64,000 nt of DNA from Streptococcus suis (GTDB taxonomy: Bacteria; Bacillota; Bacilli; Lactobacillales; Streptococcaceae): the NCBI RefSeq assembly GCF_002960625.1, contig NZ_POJH01000010.1, positions 25,032-89,031 of the forward strand, read 5' to 3'. The position numbers were made by a program, and so were the translations under genes. Shown in pieces: positions 29,746 through 38,532 of the stretch. Within the stretch, counting starts at the first letter, position 1. Each line of letters begins with the position of its first letter. Below the pieces are notes generated by a model. That model saw nothing but the letters and a program-made list of their open reading frames with translations, did not search any database and was not told the origin of the DNA.

Positions 29746-31914
29746 CTAGATTTTGTTAAAAATATATTGTACACTAAAATAATCTTTTTGAACATGGGGC
29801 ATGGTGAGTCCGATGTTCATTAATTCATCCCCGTAGAACGTTTCCCCTAATTGAGGGCATTCATACAAGGCGGCTGGATCTAGTCCTTTTAATTGAACCT
29901 GCAAAAGCGGCGCTTCTGATTGAGCCAGTATCTTAACAAATGTAAATACTGCTTGACTTTTATCTTTGTTCACATAGTTTGTAGCCCATGTATTGCTTGT
30001 TTTTTTCAAGCGATAAAGCAAGCCTTCTTGAATTGTTGAACGGATAGACTTGTATGTTTGAACTTGCTGACGAATCTCCTCTAGTTCTTCCTGATCAAGC
30101 TTTGTCACATCCAACTCATATCCAAAAGCTCCTCCCATCATGGCCACATTCCCACGTGTGGCAAGCGGGGTAATTCGACCGACTTGGTGGTTTGGAACAG
30201 CCGACACGTGTGCTCCCATAGAAGAGGCAGGTAAAATCAAACTCGTTCCTTCTTGGATAGAAAGTCGACCAATCGCATCTGTATTATCACTAGCCCAAGC
30301 CTGTGGCATATAGTAGAGCAACCCGAGATCATTTCGACCACCGCCACCAGCACAGGATTCAAATAAGATGTCTGGAAAACGCTTGGTTATAGTATCCAGC
30401 ACTTGATAGAGGCCTAAGATATAGCGATGATGAAATTCAAATCGTTGATGATTTGCATAGGCTGGAGACATACTGGTGATATTGCGGTTCATATCCCATT
30501 TTACATAACGAATTGGAGCTGACTCCAATATACTTGAAACCGAAGCAATAATATAATCACAAACTTCTGACTTAGTTAAATCCAAAACCAGTTGCTCACG
30601 ACTGTAAATTGGTTGTCTTCCGTCAATTTGAATGGCCCAGTCTGGATGTTCCCTATACAGATCACTATCAATTGAAATCATTTCCGGTTCAAACCACAGA
30701 CCAAATTCCATACCAAGTTGGTTGATTCTATCTGCCAGACCATTTAAGCCATTTGGCAATTTCTCCAAATTGACTTTCCAATCGCCTAATGAACTCTCAT
30801 CATTATTCCGTTTGCCAAACCAGCCATCATCCAGTACAAAAAGCTCAACTCCTACTTGGCTAGCCGTTTTAGCCAGTTCTACAATCTTATCTTCAGTAAA
30901 GTCAAAATAAGTTCCTTCCCAGTTGTTAATGAGAATTGGGCGTTCTTGACGACTAAACTTCGGAGTAACAATATGATTTTTTATGAACTCATGACTGTCT
31001 TGTGTCATACCAGTTAAGCCTTTATCAGTGAATGATAAGAGAACTTCAGGTGTTTGGAAACTAGAATGATTGCTTAACTCCCAACTAAATTGTTCATCAT
31101 TTAACCCCATGCCCCAACGACATGTCTCTAGTGGTGTCACCTCTACAAATCCAGTGAAATTTCCACTATAAACCAATTGAGCAACATAGACACGACCACT
31201 ATCTTCGGTTGTTGCTGGATCCGCCAACGCTAAGAATGGTGTTTTTGAATGACTTGAGGCTCCACGAATAGTTCCAATAGAAAATTTTCCTTTGGTTAAT
31301 GGTGTTTGCGTCCACTCCTTTTCATAACCGTAACGACCAGCTAAGCTATGGACTGTAAAATCTTTATGTGGAAAATCGAGGGTAAAAGACAAAGCCTTTT
31401 CGATTTTTGTAGCATACCGACCAGTTTGAATGTTCGCAGAACGGCTGAGGTAATTCGCATTATCAAACACACAGTATTGAAGGGTAACTGTGATGTCTGT
31501 TAGCTGATCGTAGAGATCAATTTCCAGACTCTCCACCTCTTCCTCACTGCCAAAACTTGACGGCAAACCTTCTAATGTTGGTTTCCCTTTTTGAATGCGG
31601 TGTCCCTTGTACTTTAAATCCAAAGCCACACCAAATTCATTTCGCAAGTCAATTGCAGCTGTGCGGAAATCACCTAATCCATTACTAGAGTATTCCTGTT
31701 GTAAGGTATCCATAGAGAATGTCCTGTTGCCAGAAATCGGACTGGGTGAAAAAGAACGATCTAGATATGTGATTTTGTTTCCCGGACTAAAATGTTTAAC
31801 CTTTTTTCCGAAATATCTATGAACCACATCCCCTGTTTCCAAGATTTGAATAATGTATGAAAACTCTCTCGTTTGTAGGTGGAACAAGCGATTTTCTTCT
31901 AAATATTGAATCAT
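29746..31914 (-). CDS. aga: Alpha-galactosidase (GH36)
   Basis: Cytoplasmic alpha-galactosidase removing galactose from melibiose, raffinose and stachyose. 722 residues from the ATG at 31914; a GTG at 31920 is in frame but only one base from AGGAGG, whereas the ATG is 7 bases away. GH36 motifs are LFVLDDGWFGKRNND, the nucleophile YVKWDMNR, FESCAGGGGRNDLG and the acid/base WASDNTDAIGR. It is the first gene of the operon, divergent from msmR, with a cre-like site in its promoter. Confidence 0.95.
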   Translation of the reverse strand: MIQYLEENRLFHLQTREFSYIIQILETGDVVHRYFGKKVKHFSPGNKITYLDRSFSPSPISGNRTFSMDTLQQEYSSNGLGDFRTAAIDLRNEFGVALDLKYKGHRIQKGKPTLEGLPSSFGSEEEVESLEIDLYDQLTDITVTLQYCVFDNANYLSRSANIQTGRYATKIEKALSFTLDFPHKDFTVHSLAGRYGYEKEWTQTPLTKGKFSIGTIRGASSHSKTPFLALADPATTEDSGRVYVAQLVYSGNFTGFVEVTPLETCRWGMGLNDEQFSWELSNHSSFQTPEVLLSFTDKGLTGMTQDSHEFIKNHIVTPKFSRQERPILINNWEGTYFDFTEDKIVELAKTASQVGVELFVLDDGWFGKRNNDESSLGDWKVNLEKLPNGLNGLADRINQLGMEFGLWFEPEMISIDSDLYREHPDWAIQIDGRQPIYSREQLVLDLTKSEVCDYIIASVSSILESAPIRYVKWDMNRNITSMSPAYANHQRFEFHHRYILGLYQVLDTITKRFPDILFESCAGGGGRNDLGLLYYMPQAWASDNTDAIGRLSIQEGTSLILPASSMGAHVSAVPNHQVGRITPLATRGNVAMMGGAFGYELDVTKLDQEELEEIRQQVQTYKSIRSTIQEGLLYRLKKTSNTWATNYVNKDKSQAVFTFVKILAQSEAPLLQVQLKGLDPAALYECPQLGETFYGDELMNIGLTMPHVQKDYFSVQYIFNKI

Positions 31915-31955
31915 GTTCACGCCTCCTATCTCTTTTACATGTTTTATTCTACAAA

Positions 31956-31970
31956 ATGTAAGCGCTTAAA
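31956..31970. promoter_or_regulatory. cre-like site in the aga-msmR intergenic region
   Basis: ATGTAAGCGCTTAAA matches the CcpA-binding consensus WTGNAARCGNWWWCA at all but one constrained position. It lies in the spacer of the presumed aga promoter (-10 TAGAAT on the minus strand, about 31945-31950), consistent with glucose repression. Confidence 0.78.
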
Positions 31971-31995
31971 TAAATGGTTTTTTGTTATTAGGATA

Positions 31996-32004
31996 TGGTA
32001 TAAT
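31996..32004 (+). promoter_or_regulatory. Extended -10 promoter of msmR
   Basis: TGGTATAAT ends at 32004, 27 bases before the msmR ATG; AGGAGA serves as ribosome binding site. The -35 is weak. Confidence 0.68.
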
Positions 32005-32031
32005 GTTTCCTAACAGGAGACGGAAACGAAC

Positions 32032-32904
32032 ATGAACATTTTGAATATCTATAATGAATTAGACAGTCATCATTTTGATTTGAATGTTGATCACTATGGT
32101 GCCGAACAGTGCGACAAGAACTACTCCTTTGGACCGACCATTCGAAATAACTATGTCCTTCATTTTATTACGAATGGTAAAGGGAAGATTATAATCAATG
32201 GTGAAACAACTGAATTAGCAGCAGGGGATATTTTTATACTTCCAAAAAATCAATCTATTTTTTATCAAGCAGATGGATTAGATCCATGGATTTATACTTG
32301 GGTGGGTTTCAGTGGTTCTAGAGCTGAGACGATCCTTTCTCAGACGCGACTACTAGAAAACTATTATTTACATTCACATCTTGAGTCAGATATATTAAAA
32401 AAAATGATTGATATCAATCAAACAGAAGTACAATCATTACCAATGATTACTGAGCTTATTCTCATCGGTCATTTGAATCAATTACTTGCAGCCCTAGTAC
32501 AAGAGTTTCCAAACGAGTCATTGAAAGAATCCTCTACTCTCGCCAAGAATTACGTCCATCATGCTATTAAAATCATTCACTCTCAGTACAATAGCCCAAT
32601 AAAAGTTTCTGAGATTGCTCAGCAACTTGCCTTAAGTCGTAGCTACCTATACAAAATATTCAAACAAGAAACTGGATATTCTATCAAAGATTACATTGTT
32701 CAAGTCAAGATGAACCACGCATGTCAACTACTTGCTAATCCCGAACTCAGTATTACGGAAATCGCGAATTCGGTTGGATATTTTGATCCACTTGCCTTCA
32801 GCAATGCATTTAAAAACCAATATCATATGAGTCCAAGCGACTATAGAAAAAATATTTTAAAAACAAACTTATCGATTGATAGCAGAATGACCTTGAAGAA
32901 ATAG
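32032..32904 (+). CDS. msmR: AraC-family regulator of the msm operon
   Basis: 290-residue transcription regulator, divergent from aga. The N-terminal half is a cupin-like sugar-sensing domain (YVLHFITNGKGKIIINGETTELAAGDIFILPKNQ), the C-terminal 100 residues carry the two AraC helix-turn-helix motifs (KVSEIAQQLALSRSYLYKIFKQETGYSIKDY; SITEIANSVGYFDPLAFSNAFKNQYHMSPSDYRK). In S. mutans MsmR activates the msm operon; the same role is inferred here from position. Confidence 0.93.
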   Translation: MNILNIYNELDSHHFDLNVDHYGAEQCDKNYSFGPTIRNNYVLHFITNGKGKIIINGETTELAAGDIFILPKNQSIFYQADGLDPWIYTWVGFSGSRAETILSQTRLLENYYLHSHLESDILKKMIDINQTEVQSLPMITELILIGHLNQLLAALVQEFPNESLKESSTLAKNYVHHAIKIIHSQYNSPIKVSEIAQQLALSRSYLYKIFKQETGYSIKDYIVQVKMNHACQLLANPELSITEIANSVGYFDPLAFSNAFKNQYHMSPSDYRKNILKTNLSIDSRMTLKK

Positions 32905-33070
32905 AGTTTCCAATCGAAGGTTACATATTCGTAAACAGTCTATCAGTAACTAACACAATTTTTCTATTTCAACTACCAAGTCAATTTACGACTTTTATGA
33001 TTCTGTCTTGAAGAAAAATTCTGGATATTATAGAGCCCTTTTGAATAGTTAAAAATACTTAATGAAAGTT

Positions 33071-33097
33071 ACTAATACTCTTTGAAAATCAACACCA
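33071..33097 (+). repeat. Copy 1 of an inverted repeat flanking the AEC-dehydrogenase pair
   Basis: ACTAATACTCTTTGAAAAT... agrees at 24 of 27 positions with the reverse complement of 35596-35622. The core TACTCTTTGAAAATCAA resembles the termini of streptococcal RUP-type elements, so this is probably a decayed small repeat. Confidence 0.6.
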
Positions 33098-33207
33098 CCA
33101 CTGTCATGAACCTCTATGAAGGAAGACAATAAACCTTTTTCACCCTGCCAACTCACAATAGGAAGGTTCATAGTTAGAAAATAGCAATTCCATACCCCTA
33201 TTGTTTG

Positions 33208-33244
33208 CATATAAAAATGTCTAAAATACAATTGTATTTTAGAC
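33208..33244 (-). terminator. Terminator of the AEC transporter gene
   Basis: A 26-base perfect palindrome (33219-33244, centred on CAATTG) followed on the minus strand by ATTTTTATATG, 27 bases after the stop of the transporter gene. Confidence 0.85.
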
Positions 33245-33270
33245 CTTTAAATTATTGTTAAAAATAATTC

Positions 33271-34350
33271 CTAAAACATTCCGCCAGCATTCAAGATTGT
33301 AAGGATGATTACCCAAACAATAATAGCGAATACCGAAACAACTGTTGACAAGAGTGATGCGTTTGAAGCAAATACACTTTCTTTCTCATAGTTGATTGCA
33401 TAAGCAACTGCTACTGTCGCTGGAGGTGTTGCCAACATAACTGTGACTGCAAAGATTGCTTCGTAACCAAGGTTGAAGCCTACTGCTCCACCCACAAGGT
33501 TAAGAACAAGCATAACACCAAGGAAAAGAAGAGGGATGATTGCCATTTTCACTACTGAGTAAACCCATACATCTTTATCTTTCACAGCATCTTTCAATGA
33601 GATAGAAGCAAGGGTCATACCGATAGCCAACCATGCCAATGGTGATGACAAGTTACCAAGGTACTGCAAACCAGTGAAAATCCATGGGAATACTAGGTCA
33701 ACACGGTAGAAAGCAACTTGACCAGGTGCTGCTGCTACAAATTCACCGTTTTTAATAACAGCTGGGATAGTTACATCAACTTTTGGTGCGTATGGTTGAA
33801 GAATCCACAAGGCAAAACCAATAAAGGTAGCCAAAACGATTGGGTTCAAGATGATATCTTTCACATTGCCTTTATCAAATTTCTTACCACTCATAACCAC
33901 CAAGGCATAAGAGTAGAGGAATACACGGTAGGCAATGTTGAACAAGTTAGCATACAGTGTTGCTGATGGCAAGATTGCATTGATGATTGGCAGACCGAAG
34001 AAAGTAGTTGAACCGAAAATCATCAAGATACGGAGAGTATCTTTTTTATCTCCCTTGTATTTTGCAAAGATAACAAATGATACAGCAATCAACAATGCAT
34101 AAGCGATGAAACCAAATACAAAGGCACTCAAACCTTCTTTAAATGTTTTCTCGTTGATGTTGACCATGAAAGCGTTGAAGGCCAAGGCTGGTAAGGTAAG
34201 GTTCAAGAGAATAGCACTCAAAACTTTTGAAGCATTTTCTGGAACGATGTTCTTCTTGCGAGCATAGTAACCCATCAAGATAATAAAGATAGTTGAGAAT
34301 ACCGCTCCAAGAAGAGCTTTATCCCCTAAAATTTTCAAAAATAAATCCAT
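33271..34350 (-). CDS. AEC-family auxin/malate-type transporter
   Basis: 359-residue membrane protein with ten hydrophobic segments in two repeats of five, the pattern of the auxin efflux carrier family, whose bacterial members move malate, malonate or other organic acids. It has the conserved PxxxFNAF (LNLTLPALAFNAFMVNI) in the first half and MLATPPATVAVAYAINY in the second. It is 30 bases downstream of a 2-hydroxyacid dehydrogenase, suggesting that both handle a 2-hydroxy or 2-oxo acid such as lactate, malate or hydroxyisocaproate. The substrate is not proven. Confidence 0.85.
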   Translation of the reverse strand: MDLFLKILGDKALLGAVFSTIFIILMGYYARKKNIVPENASKVLSAILLNLTLPALAFNAFMVNINEKTFKEGLSAFVFGFIAYALLIAVSFVIFAKYKGDKKDTLRILMIFGSTTFFGLPIINAILPSATLYANLFNIAYRVFLYSYALVVMSGKKFDKGNVKDIILNPIVLATFIGFALWILQPYAPKVDVTIPAVIKNGEFVAAAPGQVAFYRVDLVFPWIFTGLQYLGNLSSPLAWLAIGMTLASISLKDAVKDKDVWVYSVVKMAIIPLLFLGVMLVLNLVGGAVGFNLGYEAIFAVTVMLATPPATVAVAYAINYEKESVFASNASLLSTVVSVFAIIVWVIILTILNAGGMF

Positions 34351-34380
34351 TTTTTTAATCTCCCTACATTAAAAAATATA

Positions 34381-35382
34381 TTATAAAACTGAGTTAGTCA
34401 AGGTACCCTTGGTCAAGATTTCATTCAAGTTGTCATAACTTGTTTCAATCATGTTTGACAAGGCCTCATCCGTATTGGAACCAATGTGTGGTGTCAACAA
34501 GACTTTTGGATAGAGTGAAACCATCTCCTGAACAGCTGGATCTGGAATATCTTCGAAGGATGCAAATTCCTTGAAGAAGAATTTCGATTCCTCTGCCAAT
34601 ACATCCCCTGCAAATCCATCAAGCTTGCCAGATTTAATGGCATCAACGATAGCTTGGTTGTCTTGCAACTCACCACGAGCAGTATTGATGAGAATAGCTC
34701 CGTCCATCATCTTATTGATGAAGGCTGCATCAACCATCTTATCATTTTGCCCTGGGAAGTAGGGTACGTGCAAGCTGACAATATCACAGGTCGCAAGCAA
34801 TTCATCTAATTCCAAGAAAGTGACAACTTCTTTTGCTGCATCTGACTGGTAAACATCATAGCCATAGACAGTTGCACCCATTCCCTTAAAGTAACGAGCT
34901 TCTGTCAGACCGATTTTACCCGTTCCAATGACACCGACTTTACAGTTTCGCAACTCCTTACTAAACATGGTTGGCGTCACTCGGAAATCTAGACGACTGG
35001 TACGGTCCACTGTGTAGGTCACATGACGAAGCAAGCTCATGGCCAAGGTAACTGCAAGCTCTGCAATCGCATTTGGAGAATAAAAGGGAACATAGGCAAC
35101 TGCAATCCCCAATTCTCTAGCTACATCTAAATCAATATGATTGTAACCGACTGTACGAGTAAAGACGTACTTGATACCCCACTCAGCAAACTGGCGTAGG
35201 TTTTTACCATCTGCCTTACAGTTTGCACGCAAAATCAGGGCATCACTGCCTTTAGCCGTTTCAATATTCTCATCAGTCAAAAGCGCTTCTACCAAATTTA
35301 ACTCGTAACCATACTTGTTTAATTTGTGGAAAAACTCAACTTCATTTGGACGAACACCATAACATGTAACTTTAAATGACAT
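34381..35382 (-). CDS. D-isomer-specific 2-hydroxyacid dehydrogenase (D-LDH-like)
   Basis: 333-residue NAD-dependent dehydrogenase of the D-lactate/D-2-hydroxyisocaproate type. The N-terminal substrate domain is followed by the Rossmann motif VGVIGTGKIG (about 148-157), the catalytic Arg in NTARGEL, Glu in LAEESKFF region and His in LTPHIGSNT. It could reduce pyruvate or a branched 2-oxo acid; the sequence alone does not decide. AGGAG precedes the ATG, and a strong promoter lies 35-63 bases upstream. Cotranscribed with the AEC transporter. Confidence 0.88.
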   Translation of the reverse strand: MSFKVTCYGVRPNEVEFFHKLNKYGYELNLVEALLTDENIETAKGSDALILRANCKADGKNLRQFAEWGIKYVFTRTVGYNHIDLDVARELGIAVAYVPFYSPNAIAELAVTLAMSLLRHVTYTVDRTSRLDFRVTPTMFSKELRNCKVGVIGTGKIGLTEARYFKGMGATVYGYDVYQSDAAKEVVTFLELDELLATCDIVSLHVPYFPGQNDKMVDAAFINKMMDGAILINTARGELQDNQAIVDAIKSGKLDGFAGDVLAEESKFFFKEFASFEDIPDPAVQEMVSLYPKVLLTPHIGSNTDEALSNMIETSYDNLNEILTKGTLTNSVL

Positions 35383-35415
35383 AGTATATCTCCTTTCTAC
35401 ATTTTATACCATATA

Positions 35416-35445
35416 AGTATAACGATTTCATGACGGATTTGTCAA
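35416..35445 (-). promoter_or_regulatory. Promoter of the dehydrogenase-AEC operon
   Basis: Minus strand TTGACA (35440-35445), 18-base spacer, TATACT (35416-35421). No recognised operator was found. Confidence 0.75.
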
Positions 35446-35793
35446 CTCTATTTTGAACATTTCTTCACAAAGATATCTTTGCCACTATGACTGAAAGTTC
35501 TATAATGAAGTTAGCCACCTTACCTTAATCAAAATCATACTAGGCGACGCAGATACTGATAGAACTAAAGTTCATCACATCAAGTCAACAACGTCTGATG
35601 TTGATTTCCAAAGAGTATCAGTTCATATCCTATCATGCAAAGAACGGTAGCTTGTTCCTTTTCCAACCTCAACAATTTTCCAAATAATGGGGATGGCAAT
35701 AGCGATAAAAAGCTGATATGTTTAGCATCTATCTGTCACATATTTTTCACAAGTAAAAAGGCCGAAAATTCTTTCAACCTTTCTCATACTATT
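35446..35793. repeat. Intergenic region with decayed RUP-like element
   Basis: About 350 bases without a gene. 35596-35622 is the second, inverted copy (24/27) of the 33071-33097 repeat. Read on the minus strand it continues with GTTCTATCAGTATCTGCGTCGCC, fragments reminiscent of streptococcal RUP elements. A degenerate version of the box found at 16739/54541 (CCTTTTCCAACCTCAAC) lies near 35656-35672. Confidence 0.5.
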
Positions 35794-36957
35794 TTATTTT
35801 CCAAAAACGGCAACAATCCGTTCACAAGCTTCTTTGACAGTTGCAAATGGACTGGCGGCATTGAACCGGGCATGGTATTTCCCTTCCTTACCAAAGGTCA
35901 GTCCATCATTGAGAACTACTTGTGCTTCTTCTAGCAAGCGACGGTGAACTTCTTGGTGGTCAAGCCCATAGGCAGAGAAATCCAGCCATAGGAGGTAGGT
36001 GCCTTGGGGTTTCATCACTCTTATCTGACTATGTTCTGTCAAATAATCAGCGACAAATTGGACATTGGTTTCCAAAACCTCTTTTAATTGTGCCAACCAT
36101 TCATGCCCTTGGGTCAAGACCGTTTCTGTTGCAATCAAGCCCACCGTAGCAATTTCGTGGTGGTTGTTCATCAGCTGGCGCTGGTAAAATTTCTTACGCA
36201 GGGCTGGATTTTCAATGATGACAAAACTGTTTTTAGTTCCTGCAATATTGAAGGTTTTGGTTGCGGATGCTAAAATTACCGTAAAGTCCTTGAAGGCTGG
36301 ATCAAGGGTGTTAAAGCTGTGGTGTTTGTTACCAAAGAGGGTCAAGTCTTGATGAATTTCATCCGAAACAAGAATAACCCCATGTTTGTAGCAGATTTGT
36401 CCAATCTTTCTCAACTCCTCTTCTGTCCAAACTCGACCGCCTGGGTTGTGGGGACTACAGAAGAGATAGAGTTTTACCTGATTTTCAACAATGTCACGTT
36501 CTAATTGTTCAAAATCAATTTCAAACTGACCATTTCTTTCTACAAGAGAGTTGGTCACTAGCTGACGCTTGTTAAGGCGAACAGTATTGCTAAAGGGTGG
36601 ATAAACGGGAGTATTGATCAAGATACTATCGTTCTCCTGAGTATAGGCTTGAATGACGATGGAAAAGGCCGGAACCACTCCCTCAATCAACAAGATGTCT
36701 TCCTTGCCAATGGCATAACCATGCTGGGTCTTTTCCCAGTCAATAATGGCTTGATAGAGGCTATCTCTAAAATAGGGATAGCCAAATACCTCTTCTTCGG
36801 CATATTGCTTCAAGGCTTGACGCACTTCTGGTAGTGGTTGAAAATCCATATCTGCTACCCACATCTGCAAGAGATTGGGATTGTCCTGATTGGTCAACCA
36901 TTTTTTAGCTAATTGACCGACACGATCTGGTCTGTTTGTAAAATCATACTGAGTCAT
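35794..36957 (-). CDS. MalY/PatB-type aminotransferase / cystathionine beta-lyase
   Basis: 387-residue PLP enzyme of the MalY/PatB group (fold type I), which cleaves cystathionine or cysteine S-conjugates and sometimes acts as an aminotransferase. Motifs are MWVADMDF near the start, FGYPYF, CSPHNPGGRVW, SDEIHQDL and the PLP lysine in SATKTFNIAGTKNSF. It follows the metC-like gene by three bases and is probably cotranscribed. The pairing suggests conversion of cystathionine to homocysteine or cysteine breakdown; the preferred substrate is not visible. Confidence 0.9.
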   Translation of the reverse strand: MTQYDFTNRPDRVGQLAKKWLTNQDNPNLLQMWVADMDFQPLPEVRQALKQYAEEEVFGYPYFRDSLYQAIIDWEKTQHGYAIGKEDILLIEGVVPAFSIVIQAYTQENDSILINTPVYPPFSNTVRLNKRQLVTNSLVERNGQFEIDFEQLERDIVENQVKLYLFCSPHNPGGRVWTEEELRKIGQICYKHGVILVSDEIHQDLTLFGNKHHSFNTLDPAFKDFTVILASATKTFNIAGTKNSFVIIENPALRKKFYQRQLMNNHHEIATVGLIATETVLTQGHEWLAQLKEVLETNVQFVADYLTEHSQIRVMKPQGTYLLWLDFSAYGLDHQEVHRRLLEEAQVVLNDGLTFGKEGKYHARFNAASPFATVKEACERIVAVFGK

Positions 36958-36960
36958 ATC

Positions 36961-38052
36961 TTATCCCTCCAAGGCTACTTTTAAATCTGCAATCAAGTCT
37001 TCCGCATCCTCAATGCCAATGGACAAACGAAGAAGATCATCTGTCAGTCCGTAAGAATGACGGGTTTCAGCTGGAATATCTGCGTGGGTCTGGGTAGCTG
37101 GATAGGTAATCAAGCTTTCCACTCCTCCCAAACTTTCTGCAAAGGTAAAGACTTGCAAGGTATTGAGAATATGAGGAATGCGGCTTTCATCCAGAACTTT
37201 CACAGATATCATGCCCCCCTTGCCTGTATAATAAACCTGCTTGACTGCTGGGCTATTTTCCAAATACGCTACAATTTTCTGTGCATTTTGTGTTGCTCGT
37301 TCCATGCGCAGCGAGAGGGTTTTCAGACCACGCATGAGCAGGTAGGCATCTAGTGGTGAGAGGGTGGGACCTGTTGTATTTTGGTCATAGAAGAGCTTGT
37401 CATAGAGTACATGGTCATTGGTCATGAGTACGCCTGCTAGGACATCATTATGCCCTGACAGGTACTTGGTCGCCGAGTGTAAGACAACATCGGCACCAAG
37501 CATGAGGGGATTTTGATAAATAGGGCTATAAAAGGTGTTATCGACAATTACCTTGGCACCTTTGGCATGGGCGACAGCCGAAACCTTAGCAATATCAAAC
37601 TCAACCATGAGGGGATTGGTAGGCGTTTCCAGGAATACATAGTCTGTCTGATCCGTGATGGCAGACAACAAGTCCTCTTCTGTGTTAGCATAGGTGAAAC
37701 TAAAGCGGCCCAACTGCTCCTGCTCGTTGAACCAGCGGAAGGAACCACCGTAGAGGTCACGCGCCGCAACCACCTTACTGCCAACTGGAAAACCATTAAA
37801 AAGCAAGACCAAAGCAGCCATACCCGAGCTGGTCACTAGGGCATAGTCAGCCTTTTCAATGGCAGCTAAGGTTTTCTCCAAGCTAGCTCTGGTAGGATTT
37901 TTGGTCCGTGTGTAGTCGAAGCCTGTTGATTGACCAAATTCTGGGTGTTGATAGGTGGTTGAAAGGTGGATAGGGGAAATCAAGGCCCCTGTTTTCTCAT
38001 CATTGTTAATCCCTGTTCGGGCTAATAGGGTATCAATCTTATAATCTGTCAT
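36961..38052 (-). CDS. metC: Cystathionine beta-lyase / gamma-synthase family enzyme
   Basis: PLP enzyme of the Cys/Met metabolism family acting on cystathionine in the cytoplasm, 363 residues from the ATG at 38052 (GGAG is 8 bases away; an upstream ATG at 38058 is only 2 bases away). Visible motifs are YTRTKNPTRASLEKTLAAIEKADYALVTSSGMAA, DNTFYSPIYQNPL and the PLP lysine in HSATKYLSGHNDVLAG. MetC (lyase) is preferred over MetB by streptococcal gene order, but the two are hard to separate by sequence alone. A dyad resembling the MET-box lies upstream. Confidence 0.88.
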   Translation of the reverse strand: MTDYKIDTLLARTGINNDEKTGALISPIHLSTTYQHPEFGQSTGFDYTRTKNPTRASLEKTLAAIEKADYALVTSSGMAALVLLFNGFPVGSKVVAARDLYGGSFRWFNEQEQLGRFSFTYANTEEDLLSAITDQTDYVFLETPTNPLMVEFDIAKVSAVAHAKGAKVIVDNTFYSPIYQNPLMLGADVVLHSATKYLSGHNDVLAGVLMTNDHVLYDKLFYDQNTTGPTLSPLDAYLLMRGLKTLSLRMERATQNAQKIVAYLENSPAVKQVYYTGKGGMISVKVLDESRIPHILNTLQVFTFAESLGGVESLITYPATQTHADIPAETRHSYGLTDDLLRLSIGIEDAEDLIADLKVALEG

Positions 38053-38148
38053 ATCCATTTCTCCAATCTAAGTCACTATCTAGTCTAGCATGAAATGAAC
38101 GATTTTGTGTGAAAAACATCAAAAAATGCTTATAGGAAAATAGGGAGC

Positions 38149-38175
38149 CTTGTTATAGTTTATCTTTATAACAAG
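38149..38175. promoter_or_regulatory. 27-bp dyad, candidate MET-box, between metC and the small membrane protein genes
   Basis: Perfect arms CTTGTTATA / TATAACAAG (38149-38157, 38167-38175). The inner 19 bases match the streptococcal methionine-regulator palindrome TTATAGTTTNAAACTATAA at 14 of 18 fixed positions. Placed about 100 bases before metC and 30 bases upstream of the plus-strand -35. Confidence 0.55.
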
Positions 38176-38202
38176 ACCTACTTTTTGTTTGCATATAAAT
38201 AC

Positions 38203-38231
38203 TTGAAAATCTGCAGGTGAGTTGATATAAT
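38203..38231 (+). promoter_or_regulatory. Promoter of the small membrane protein operon
   Basis: TTGAAA (38203-38208), 17-base spacer, TATAAT (38226-38231), ahead of the ORF at 38254 with AGAGG as ribosome binding site. Confidence 0.8.
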
Positions 38232-38253
38232 AAAAGAAAGAGAGGTGATTGTC

Positions 38254-38520
38254 ATGAAATTCCAGTTTAACAAGCATTTTTATCGGTACAGTGCCTTCTA
38301 TTCTATGATTTTTTGGACTTGTTTTTTTCTTTCAGACATTTTGATAGACCCTTCCCAAACTCCTGCATGGTATAGCCTACTAGCCTGTCTGATTATTTTT
38401 ATCAATGCCATTCGGGTATTCTTCTTCAAGGAAGAAAAGGAACTCACTCGCATGGGCTACATCTTCTATATCGGATTGATTGTGGTGATTATCTATCTGA
38501 AATTCATTTTGGGTAAGTAG
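38254..38520 (+). CDS. Small membrane protein, first of three paralogues
   Basis: 88-residue protein starting MKFQFNKHFYRYSAFY. A GTG at 38245 is in frame, but AGAGG sits 8 bases before the ATG at 38254. Three hydrophobic stretches (about 14-30, 38-53, 66-84) suggest a small polytopic membrane protein. The N-terminal FNKxFYR...FY motif and overall layout recur in the next two ORFs. I do not recognise a family. The good promoter, ribosome binding sites and tandem paralogy argue that all three are expressed. Confidence 0.78.
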   Translation: MKFQFNKHFYRYSAFYSMIFWTCFFLSDILIDPSQTPAWYSLLACLIIFINAIRVFFFKEEKELTRMGYIFYIGLIVVIIYLKFILGK

Positions 38521-38532
38521 AAGGAGTTTACT

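Larger units (their letters stand above)
32905..33270. other. Intergenic region msmR - AEC transporter
   Basis: 366 bases without a supportable gene. A 60-codon minus-strand ORF (33049-33231) has no ribosome binding site or recognisable product. The region holds one copy of a 27-base repeat at 33071-33097 (see repeat entry) and the palindromic terminator at 33219-33244. No msmR terminator is obvious. Confidence 0.6.

Noticed and set aside
33049..33231. 60-codon minus-strand ORF in the msmR-AEC gap
   Set aside because: No ribosome binding site, no promoter and overlap with a repeat and a terminator; composition like non-coding DNA.
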